A stretch of 60,356 bases of DNA, from assembly GCA_000406005.1 (NCBI GenBank), contig ASZN01000018.1:1-60356 (forward strand), written 5' to 3'. The DNA comes from Candidatus Poribacteria bacterium WGA-3G (lineage in GTDB: Bacteria > Poribacteria > WGA-4E > WGA-3G). Made by a program: the position numbers and the translations under genes. Below the pieces are notes generated by a model. It was given only the letters and a program-made list of their open reading frames with translations, searched no databases and was not told the origin of the DNA. This document shows, in pieces, positions 53,646 to 60,356 of this stretch; the stretch's first letter is position 1, and every line of letters starts with the position of its first letter.

Positions 53646-54947
53646 ATGAGCAGTTATTTCATTGAATCTTTCAAAATAGACAAACTGTGGGGTTATCGTG
53701 ACATCGACCTAACCTTTAACAACGATGTGAATATATTGATAGGTCCGAACGGATCCGGCAAAACCACCATTTTGAATCTTCTTCATGCTATTTTATCAGG
53801 TGATCTACGAAGTGTCTTAAACTTTAATTTTCAGCATGCAAAAATCCGATTGAAAAGCTTCAAAGATAATTCTGTCTGCACTATTAAGGTTGATATTGGA
53901 GATGAACTTCTGAAACTCAAAGTAGGACACAAAGAACATAGCACCCCTATAGATATTTTTTCTGACCGAAGCCCCATCCGCCCCTCTCTCCGCTATTTTC
54001 ATGAAAGAGATAACGTTATCAGGAACATGCTATCAGAAGAAATTGATGGCGAATCAACTCCCTTAGTTCCTCTAATTTGGCTCCCCGTAAGCCGTCGTTT
54101 ACCTGCAACAGAAGATGAGGAAGAAAGGTATACGAGAAAAAAACCTTTAGAATCAGTAGACTTACGCCTTGAGGATTTATTAGACGGTCTCTCTCGCTAT
54201 CATTCCATCTTAAACGCCCAACTTTCTGAGCGTTATAGGGAATTTGAGCATCAAGTCCTATCTGTAATACTTTATAGCAAAGAACACGACCAACTTAAGT
54301 CAATACGTACCTCAGTGTTTCACTCGCCGCCAACAGAAGCAGAAAAGGATCAATTATTAAACGCCTTTGAAGCTGCTGGGTTCTTAGACGAATCAATGCA
54401 GAGCAGAATTGACGACCACTTCGCTGCGTTTGATGCTGCAAAAAAGGTATTTCCCTTGATTTACGCGGGAAAAGACATTCCCCTGGAATTTGAAGATACC
54501 TTCGTAATTCCACTTATAGGTCGAACAAAAGCTATGGTTAAATATGCAGGAGAACTTGAAGAGGATAAAGAACGAATTTTTGCCTCTTTACAACTTTACG
54601 AGGAAACAGTTAATTCATTTTTGAATGACAAGTCCATTAAGGTTGATGAGAATGGTCTTTTAAAAATTAAGTCGCTTTCACCATCAAAATTAAACTGGCA
54701 CTTCCTTTCTTCAGGGGAAAAACAGATTTTGATCTTGCTCACGCAAGCACTCCTTAAATTTGATAAACCAGTCGTCTATATCGCGGATGAACCGGAATTA
54801 TCCCTGCATGTCACTTGGCAAGAAAAACTCTTAAAATCTTTAGTAACGCTTGGTGGACAGATGCAGGTGATTGTGGCTACGCACTCTCCCGATATTGTCG
54901 GAAACTTTCAGGATAGAGTGATCGATCTAGTAGTCTGTCACATCTAA
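53646..54947 (+). CDS. AAA ATPase of the OLD/SMC-like type (ABC-class), orphan
   Basis: A 433-residue ABC-class ATPase. Walker A is IGPNGSGKTTIL (~residue 33), the signature is LSSGEKQILIL, Walker B VVYIADEPELSLH and the His switch VIVATHSPDIV. The region between is an insertion of ~300 residues with helices. There is no TOPRIM nuclease at the end, unlike OLD, and the next gene downstream is 880 nt away, so the usual effector partner (for example in PARIS-, Gabija- or PrrC-like systems) is not beside it. GGGAG lies 6-7 nt before the ATG. A defence role is likely by location. Confidence 0.85.
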   Translation: MSSYFIESFKIDKLWGYRDIDLTFNNDVNILIGPNGSGKTTILNLLHAILSGDLRSVLNFNFQHAKIRLKSFKDNSVCTIKVDIGDELLKLKVGHKEHSTPIDIFSDRSPIRPSLRYFHERDNVIRNMLSEEIDGESTPLVPLIWLPVSRRLPATEDEEERYTRKKPLESVDLRLEDLLDGLSRYHSILNAQLSERYREFEHQVLSVILYSKEHDQLKSIRTSVFHSPPTEAEKDQLLNAFEAAGFLDESMQSRIDDHFAAFDAAKKVFPLIYAGKDIPLEFEDTFVIPLIGRTKAMVKYAGELEEDKERIFASLQLYEETVNSFLNDKSIKVDENGLLKIKSLSPSKLNWHFLSSGEKQILILLTQALLKFDKPVVYIADEPELSLHVTWQEKLLKSLVTLGGQMQVIVATHSPDIVGNFQDRVIDLVVCHI

Positions 54948-54968
54948 ACAGATGGATGGTTCGTAGTA

Positions 54969-55211
54969 GGGCAATTCATTGCCCGTTCTTGACGTGCGAT
55001 AAATCGAACGACTACGAACCGAACCTCAAGTTCAAAGTTGAAACACTAATAGCCTGAAAAGACGCTTACGTAGTGCGGTCCGGGAAGCAGAAAAAATTCG
55101 GCAAACACAATCAAACACCGGCTCGTAGTCGTGCGATTTTGCGGCGTACTCGACCAAATGCGAAGTGCATTATCGCACGTCTGCCGTTCAGAAACGGGCA
55201 ATGAATTGCCC
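54969..55211. repeat. Modular GGGCAAT/GTGCGAT palindrome cluster
   Basis: GGGCAATTCATTGCCC at 54969-54984 and its mirror at 55196-55211 flank incomplete GTGCGAT modules (54994-55009, ~55130-55180), forming a ~240-nt composite with inverted ends bordered by CGTAGTAG and CTACTACG. This looks like a nested small mobile palindrome. Confidence 0.7.
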
Positions 55212-55569
55212 TACTACGAACGGGGTTACTCCCAATTTTAGACTGGACAAACCAGTAAATAAATTTGCCTTTACAAATTATATATGTTATCATATATAAT
55301 GTATACTATACTAAAATTAAGTTTGAAAAACAGTTTCCAGTCGCAGAAACATTACAATCCTGGTTCACGGAAACAAAATGTTACACTTTCTACCAAATTA
55401 TTTTTTTACAATCAAAAAAACGACACCAAAAAACGCCTCAGAAACCAGTCACCACGTGGGTTCACACGGAAAAACAAAAAACAGCCAATATTACACTGGT
55501 GTAACATTTTCAGACATCTACATCAGCAAAACGCCTCAGGAAGAACCGTCGCGAAAAAAACACGAAATC

Positions 55570-55641
55570 ACGTCACATTCCCACGCCACACGTGGATTTT
55601 GCACGTCACTGTGACGTTTTAAACGTCACATTAACGTCACA
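55570..55641. promoter_or_regulatory. Cluster of ACGTCACA/TGTGACGT operator-like sites
   Basis: Five copies occur in 72 nt: ACGTCACA at 55570, ACGTCACT at 55603, TGTGACGT (inverted) at 55610, ACGTCACA at 55623 and at 55634. The pair 55610-55630 forms a perfect palindrome TGTGACG-N7-CGTCACA. It lies ~75 nt upstream of the promoter of a Crp/Fnr-family gene, whose relatives bind TGTGA/TCACA half-sites; autoregulation is inferred. Confidence 0.6.
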
Positions 55642-55714
55642 TTGCACGAACACAGCATCTACGTCCGAAACGCAACTAAAAAAGCAAATATCCTTGACGC
55701 TAAACTATAATTTC

Positions 55715-55743
55715 CTTGATTTAGCAGCAACATACTGCTATAA
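55715..55743 (+). promoter_or_regulatory. Sigma70-type promoter with spacer palindrome, Crp/Fnr gene
   Basis: TTGATT and TATAAT are 17 nt apart. The spacer and -10 contain the inverted repeat TAGCAG-N7-CTGCTA (55721-55739), a possible repressor site. Confidence 0.7.
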
Positions 55744-55829
55744 TTAAGGACAGAGACGACCGAAATATTTTCAGCTGACAACCCTAACGAACACACGTTC
55801 AACCAGAAAACCGACGGGACCATCACGCC

Positions 55830-56783
55830 ATGGCGACACAACGGAAAATTCCAGAAAGATTCTGGTGCGTGAAACAGATACACATCTTCCGAGACCTCAC
55901 CGAGGACGACGCAGACGCACTCAAACGGATCACTACCTTCAAAACACTGAAACACGGAGAACCCGTTTCCGACGAAGGCGTTTATCTGCTGAAGGAAGGA
56001 CGTATCAAAATCTACGAAACGCCAACTGAAGGTGAACCGGTTACTTTAGAGGTTATGGAACCCGGCGAAATCTTTGGCGCGATTGAGTGGGACGACAACG
56101 AAACAGACCGGAACATCACTGCTGACACACTCACAGAAGCCGTCGTCGGTATTGTCAGCGCAAAGAATTTCCAATACTTTCTGAAGCGGAAAAAGCATTT
56201 AGCGATGCCGTTCAAACGACCGTTACACCAAAGGGTACTGTCCGCTATAGATGCCGTAATCCGCAGGTTAGAGGGTGCATCCAAATGGACACCGATTGAG
56301 ACATCAGGTCCTATGTTCGCAACGCAGCTGCTCCGTCTCCGAAATGTGTTGTCCAAATGGATAACACCACGCCGGAAACAGCAAGGCGAAACGACGAACG
56401 CATTTACAAACGTTGCGTTTCGGAGTCCGGAATCAAGGCTCGCGCTTCTATTACGGAACTACGCCGACGCGCCGAGCCTACACCGTACGATAACCGAACG
56501 CGGTTCGCAGTGCACGCTACGCAAACTCTCAACGAAAAAATTAGCACGCTTAACCGGCTGCGCCATCGAAAAAACGGAAACACTCCTAAACCAATTCAAA
56601 CAACACGGAATCCTTGAAAAACGGTACCGACGCATCCAGATATTAGACCCTTGGCACCTAAAAAAGGTTGCCAACGCGAAAATGGAATCGCTACCGTCAA
56701 AAACTATCGAAAATCAAGAGAACACCGAAACTTATGAGCAAAACGAACCCTTACCTGCAGTTCGACCAACAGATGGTCGGTGA
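55830..56783 (+). CDS. Crp/Fnr-family transcription regulator with enlarged hinge
   Basis: A 317-residue transcription factor. Residues ~15-120 are a cyclic-nucleotide-binding-type beta-barrel (EPVSDEGVYLLKEGRIKIYE, EPGEIFGAIEWDD); a long helical part (~125-200) is ~50 residues longer than in Crp; residues ~225-275 are a winged helix-turn-helix (LSTKKLARLTGCAIEKTETLL, HGILEKRYRRIQIL). There is no Fnr-type cysteine cluster at the N-terminus. The last ~40 residues are disordered. No good ribosome box precedes the ATG. It overlaps the M28 peptidase gene by 50 nt. Confidence 0.87.
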   Translation: MATQRKIPERFWCVKQIHIFRDLTEDDADALKRITTFKTLKHGEPVSDEGVYLLKEGRIKIYETPTEGEPVTLEVMEPGEIFGAIEWDDNETDRNITADTLTEAVVGIVSAKNFQYFLKRKKHLAMPFKRPLHQRVLSAIDAVIRRLEGASKWTPIETSGPMFATQLLRLRNVLSKWITPRRKQQGETTNAFTNVAFRSPESRLALLLRNYADAPSLHRTITERGSQCTLRKLSTKKLARLTGCAIEKTETLLNQFKQHGILEKRYRRIQILDPWHLKKVANAKMESLPSKTIENQENTETYEQNEPLPAVRPTDGR

Positions 56784-58113
56784 TATCTATACCTCGCAAG
56801 AGGTGATGGACAACCTGACCGTCTTATGTGATGAATACGGCTCACGGTTCGCCGGAACACCAGAGGAATACGCAGCCGCAAACTTTATCGCAGACTGCTT
56901 CAAACGATACGGACTCCAGAACGTCAGACTCGAAGACTACCCGTATGCAGGGTGGACGCGCGGCACGGCGACGCTTGAGGTACTCGAACCCATCCGCCGA
57001 AAACTGCACTGCATCTCGCTCCCGTACTGTCCCGCTGACGACATCACAACCGAATTGGTCTCTGCTGGACACGGCAGCCCTGCGGAATATGAGGCACTCG
57101 GCAATACTGCCGCCAATACGCTTGTCATGGCGAAAAGTTCTTCGCCGCCTGACCTCGGACGATGGGTACACCGGAAAGAGAAATTTGAACGCGCAGTCCT
57201 CGCTGGTGCAAGTGGATTCATTTTCGTCAGTGAACACCCAGGTGTCGGACCCGAAACAGGGAGTCTCCAAAACAATCGACCCGCACCCATTTCGGGCATA
57301 TCCGTCTGCAAAGAGGATGGCGAATTCTTGACGCGACTCTTAGAACGGAAACACGGAAAAGTCCGACTGAAACTCCAGACCACCGACATCAACGAACCGC
57401 GCACGTCATGGAACGTCGTCGCAGACCTACCCGGTCATGAAAACGGTGCGGAGATGATAGTTGTCGGCTGCCACTACGACGGACACGACATCTCGCAAGG
57501 CGCACACGATCCCGCATCCGGTATGGTATCCGTGATAGAAGCCGCACGCGTCCTGTCCACTTACGCCGGAGACTCACTCAAACGTACCGTCCGGTTCATC
57601 GCCTTCGGAACAGAAGAAATCGGACTCACAGGCGCGTTTCGGTATGTTGACGCGCACGATTCGGAATTGGATAACATCCGGTTTATGCTCAATATGGACG
57701 CAGCAGGCGGCGCAAGTCGTAAAGGCATTGTCTTACACCAATGGGAGGCATTAGGACCGTTCTTTAACACCGCACGCCAACAGATGAACGCCGAAATGCC
57801 GGTCGGACAGAAAGTACATTCTTACTCCGACCATTTTCCGTTTTTCCTAAAGGGTGTCCCGTCAAGCCATATCGGCGACCCGGAGGCACTCCCTTCAGGT
57901 AGAGGTTTCGGTCATACGGCTTATGACACACTCGAAAAAGTAAAATTAGAGAACTTACGCGCCGCCAGCGCAGTCGGCGCAAGGATAGCACTCCGATGCG
58001 CCAATGCCGACGACTTCCCCGCTAAACGGCGATCATCAGAAGCCGTCCAAGAAATCGTTGATACCGACCCAGGGTTAGAAGGGTACCGGATATCTCTTAA
58101 ACTGACACATTGA
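56734..58113 (+). CDS. M28-family metallopeptidase with PA-like insert
   Basis: A 459-residue zinc aminopeptidase or carboxypeptidase-like enzyme of family M28. Metal and catalytic residues are visible: His/Asp in GCHYDGHD and GAHDPASG, the Glu pair in FGTEEIGL, Asp in LNMDAAGG, and the last His in GFGHTAYDT. Residues ~110-215 form a protease-associated-type insert (AVLAGASGFIFVSE). No signal peptide is present, so it may be cytoplasmic. The start is set at the ATG inside the preceding gene's end (MSKTNPYLQFDQ). Confidence 0.92.
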   Translation: MSKTNPYLQFDQQMVGDIYTSQEVMDNLTVLCDEYGSRFAGTPEEYAAANFIADCFKRYGLQNVRLEDYPYAGWTRGTATLEVLEPIRRKLHCISLPYCPADDITTELVSAGHGSPAEYEALGNTAANTLVMAKSSSPPDLGRWVHRKEKFERAVLAGASGFIFVSEHPGVGPETGSLQNNRPAPISGISVCKEDGEFLTRLLERKHGKVRLKLQTTDINEPRTSWNVVADLPGHENGAEMIVVGCHYDGHDISQGAHDPASGMVSVIEAARVLSTYAGDSLKRTVRFIAFGTEEIGLTGAFRYVDAHDSELDNIRFMLNMDAAGGASRKGIVLHQWEALGPFFNTARQQMNAEMPVGQKVHSYSDHFPFFLKGVPSSHIGDPEALPSGRGFGHTAYDTLEKVKLENLRAASAVGARIALRCANADDFPAKRRSSEAVQEIVDTDPGLEGYRISLKLTH

Positions 58114-58146
58114 GTTTCAGAAAAAAGTAAATTGTGGTAAAATCGA

Positions 58147-59268
58147 ATGATAACCCGTTTATATCGTTATAATAACTGTCGAACCTTGCTGCTACTGTGG
58201 CTGTTCTTTATACTTGTAGGCACGCTCTGCAACACCGCCTACACAGCAGAATCCAGTAACGCAGCGACACAAGAAGCCGTAACCGCATCGCGGCGCACAG
58301 CCATCGTTACAGCAGTCGCGAAAGCCAGTCCCGCGGTCGTTAACATTAGTGCTGTCCGCACCGTCGAACAACTTACACTCTCTGACGAATGGTTCCAGCG
58401 GTTCTGGGGCGAAATTCCGTACCGGCGAAGACGTTTGCAGCGTGAAGTCGGTTCCGGGGTCATCATCGATAAAAAAGGATATATCCTAACGAACCACCAC
58501 GTCATCGAAAACGCAGATAGCATCACGGTTACTGTCCCCGATGGACGGGAGTTTACAGCACAGGTCGCAGGATACGATTATCTCTCAGACCTCGCCGTTT
58601 TAAAGGTAGACACAGACACAACACTGCCAGAGATTCAGTGGGGAGACTCCGAATCCCTTTTGATTGGGGAATGGACGGTTGCCATCGGAAACCCATTCGG
58701 TTTATCAATAGGCGACGCACAACCTTCCGTAACAATCGGCATCGTCAGCGCGACACAACGCGCCAAGACGGTTGAGTACCGCTATCATGAAAACCTGATT
58801 CAGACAGATGCCTCCATTAATCCGGGTAACAGCGGCGGCGCATTGGTCAACATACACGGTGAACTTATCGGTATAAACACCGTCATCCATTCAACCAGCG
58901 GCGGTTCACAAGGTGTCGGCTTCGCTATTCCAGCGAACAAGGCAAAGAGCGTCGTCGAACAAATCATCGAATACGGTAGCGTCGTCCCGCCGGACCTCGC
59001 CCTCGAAGTCCAAGATATAACCACCGAAGAATTGGCAGAAAAACTGTCAACACCGATGAACACCGGAGTCTTGGTATCAGAAATAGAGAAACAGAGTCCG
59101 ATTGCCAATGCTGGCATCCGGCGCGGAGATGTCATGATCAGCATTTCAGGGCATCGGTTAAAGAGTGAAGAAGATTTTTACGCACTCACACGTCTGCTAC
59201 CGATCAATCAACCGATAAAATGTGAATTCAGCCGTCGTGGTAAAAATAGACACACCGAATTTAAATAG
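58147..59268 (+). CDS. HtrA/DegP-type serine protease, 3' end altered by IS insertion
   Basis: A periplasmic trypsin-like quality-control protease. An N-terminal signal or anchor (~11-33, LLLLWLFFILVG) is followed by the protease domain with His118 (TNHHVI), Asp148 (SDLAVL) and Ser229 (PGNSGGAL), then one PDZ domain (~285-373, GVLVSEIEKQSPIANAGIRRGDV). The PDZ ends abruptly: the stop TAG (59266-59268) lies inside the inverted repeat of the neighbouring IS, so the last strand was probably lost. Residual activity is likely because the catalytic domain is whole. No clear ribosome box. Confidence 0.92.
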   Translation: MITRLYRYNNCRTLLLLWLFFILVGTLCNTAYTAESSNAATQEAVTASRRTAIVTAVAKASPAVVNISAVRTVEQLTLSDEWFQRFWGEIPYRRRRLQREVGSGVIIDKKGYILTNHHVIENADSITVTVPDGREFTAQVAGYDYLSDLAVLKVDTDTTLPEIQWGDSESLLIGEWTVAIGNPFGLSIGDAQPSVTIGIVSATQRAKTVEYRYHENLIQTDASINPGNSGGALVNIHGELIGINTVIHSTSGGSQGVGFAIPANKAKSVVEQIIEYGSVVPPDLALEVQDITTEELAEKLSTPMNTGVLVSEIEKQSPIANAGIRRGDVMISISGHRLKSEEDFYALTRLLPINQPIKCEFSRRGKNRHTEFK

Positions 59269-60356
59269 GACTTACGCAATGAATTAAAATGTGTTATACT
59301 TTTTAATTATGATGAGCATGAATCTTTCTGAAAAGAGACAACCGCTGTTCTCGGATTATTGCCAATTTTTGTTAGCCGGTTTTCAGAACTTCACACAGAC
59401 GCACTTTGCCGATCATACGGAGAAATGGAGCCATGATCAACTCAATCGTCTCCTGAATACCGAACGTATCCCTGCTCGTGAACTCTGGCGTTCGGTGCGA
59501 AACGATATTGAGTTCGATAAAGACGGATACGTTCTTTTTGATGATACCGTCGTGCCAAAACCTTATGCGAAACAGATGGAGCCTGTTCGCCGGCAGTGGA
59601 GTGGCTCCGAAAAACGTGTGATCCAAGGCATCGGTCTCGTGACGTGTGTCTATGTCAATCCGAAGACGCATCAGTATTGGATTATTGATTACCGTCTCTA
59701 CGATCCGGACCGAGACACGAAAACCAAACTTCAACACCTTCAGGAGATGTTGCACAACGCCTACTTCGTGAAAAATCTCCCGTTTCGGGTGGTGTTAGTA
59801 GATTCTTGGTATGCTTCAATGGCAGTGCTAAAAGCAATTGAAAAACTCTCAAAAATCTACTATGCGCCGATGAAACGCAATCGTCTCGTCAATGACTCCG
59901 AGGGTGTTGACCCACACAAACGAATAGAAGACCTGACGTGGACAGAAGCCGAGTTGTCGCAGGGTAAACGTGTTCATATCTACAAGTTTCCGAAAGGGCA
60001 CCAAGTGAAGTTGTTTCGGATAGCGTCCGGCACCAGACGCACGGAATATATTGTGACCAACGATTTATCTCAATCGGATGCGACTGCGACGAAGCAAGAA
60101 TGTCGCGTTCGTTGGAAGATTGAGCAGCTTCATCGTGAACTTAAGCAAACGACAGGTATCAGCAAGTGCCAAAATCGCCGCCATCGTGGACAACGCAATC
60201 ATATTGCCTGCTGTTTGTGGGTCTGGGTGAGTTTGACGCGTGCTGCGCGGGCGACAGGTCAAACGATTTACCGCCTGAAAGAAAGTTTATACGAGGACTA
60301 TCTGCGACGAGAGATCAAAAAGCCTTCTATTGTCGTCAACTTTGCGTAAGTCCTAT
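59265..60356 (+). mobile_element. Insertion sequence of the IS4/IS701-like group
   Basis: Terminal inverted repeats are ATAGGACTTACGCAA at 59265-59279 and its complement at 60342-60356, perfect over 15 bp, around one transposase gene. The right end coincides with the end of the window, so target duplication cannot be checked. The left end overlaps the htrA stop codon. Confidence 0.92.
59309..60349 (+). CDS. DDE transposase (IS4/IS701-like)
   Basis: A 346-residue transposase. The catalytic triad fits D in FDDTVVPKPYA, D in VVLVDSWYAS and E in KIEQLHRELKQTTGI; YREK-like features are lost as is usual in IS701. The ATG at 59309 is the first of several closely spaced candidates (59312, 59318). 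The stop is inside the right inverted repeat. It appears intact, so the element may be active. Confidence 0.92.
   Translation: MMSMNLSEKRQPLFSDYCQFLLAGFQNFTQTHFADHTEKWSHDQLNRLLNTERIPARELWRSVRNDIEFDKDGYVLFDDTVVPKPYAKQMEPVRRQWSGSEKRVIQGIGLVTCVYVNPKTHQYWIIDYRLYDPDRDTKTKLQHLQEMLHNAYFVKNLPFRVVLVDSWYASMAVLKAIEKLSKIYYAPMKRNRLVNDSEGVDPHKRIEDLTWTEAELSQGKRVHIYKFPKGHQVKLFRIASGTRRTEYIVTNDLSQSDATATKQECRVRWKIEQLHRELKQTTGISKCQNRRHRGQRNHIACCLWVWVSLTRAARATGQTIYRLKESLYEDYLRREIKKPSIVVNFA

Larger units (their letters stand above)
54948..55829. other. 882-nt gene-free, repeat- and palindrome-rich region
   Basis: I see no convincing gene; short open frames are low-complexity and lack start signals. Contents in order: modular palindromes (54969-55211), a perfect ATTATATATG/CATATATAAT hairpin (~55279-55302), a CCACGTGG box (55452-55459), TTACAC-TG-GTGTAA (~55491-55504), a cluster of ACGTCACA sites (55570-55641) and a promoter (55715-55743). 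Confidence 0.6.

Noticed and set aside
55265..55622. Several short open frames in the gap before the Crp/Fnr gene
   Set aside because: Lys/Thr/Asn-rich translation, no ribosome box, and overlap with palindromes and operator-like sites suggest non-coding DNA.
55610..55630. Classical E. coli-type Crp site
   Set aside because: The half-sites TGTGA and TCACA are 11 nt apart, not 6; kept only as an operator-like palindrome.
60342..60356. Target-site duplication of the IS
   Set aside because: The window ends at the inverted repeat, so the flank cannot be seen.
1..60356. tRNA, rRNA and replication origin
   Set aside because: No cloverleaf-like sequence, rRNA signature or DnaA-box cluster was noticed by eye; a covariance search would settle this.

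Overview
This 60.4-kb bacterial window reads like a sponge- or marine-associated 'Candidatus Poribacteria'-type genome. That is an inference from family content: a formylglycine-type sulfatase, phytanoyl-CoA dioxygenase, enolase-superfamily enzyme, Gfo/Idh/MocA oxidoreductase, sugar-phosphate isomerase, two FG-GAP/ASPIC-UnbV proteins, many secreted LamG or concanavalin-like proteins, and dense short palindromic repeats. I placed nothing phylogenetically. I saw no rRNA, tRNA or CRISPR array.

Layout. 0.2-31 kb is mostly minus-strand: Rieske fusion and ankyrin protein; SHMT-like enzyme and sulfatase; a plus-strand enolase-superfamily enzyme with a clear promoter and long leader; then a run of secreted or surface proteins (TolB-like propeller, FG-GAP/ASPIC protein, FGE-fold protein, two concanavalin-like paralogues) with two coupled cytoplasmic proteins, one looking like an ADP-ribosyltransferase. 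15-21 kb holds a TIM-barrel isomerase, a split DUF6178-like pair, a HEAT lipoprotein, MsrA and an orphan membrane-fusion protein. 21.3-23.6 kb encodes a HEPN/coiled-coil/half-helicase protein. 24-31 kb is metabolic (methyltransferase, oxidoreductase, LamG, PhyH, ATP-grasp-like, SerA).

31-49 kb is mostly plus-strand: TatA, a CMD protein, TPR, FG-GAP/ASPIC, tandem LamG proteins, cupin, two overlapping methyltransferases, Ldh2-type dehydrogenase, TrxB, FGGY kinase, MoaC, a dead-caspase/DUF3857/transglutaminase protein with MoxR, and a glycosyltransferase. 49.7-55 kb is a decayed defence/toxin-antitoxin island: DUF104 antitoxin, a truncated PIN toxin fused to HicB, small TA-like genes, a type III restriction-modification locus collapsed by an internal deletion, and an orphan AAA ATPase. 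An 0.88-kb repeat-rich gap follows, then a Crp/Fnr-like regulator with a cluster of operator-like sites, an M28 peptidase, and an HtrA protease whose end is cut by an IS element filling the window's right edge.

The two most interesting signals are not single genes. First, six secreted proteins of three folds (propeller, concanavalin-like, LamG) end in the same short tail, roughly P-x-x-[KR]-[LMV]-x-x-x-W-[GA]-x-[LIM]-K-[KRS], which looks like an uncharacterised C-terminal sorting or docking signal. Second, an approximately 110-170-nt leader repeat sits directly on the start codons of three unrelated metabolic genes, with a shorter version at moaC; it ends in a purine-rich CCGCAAGG ribosome-binding-like box. 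The HEPN/half-helicase protein and the ATGA-coupled ART-like gene pair are the best single-locus candidates for undescribed systems.
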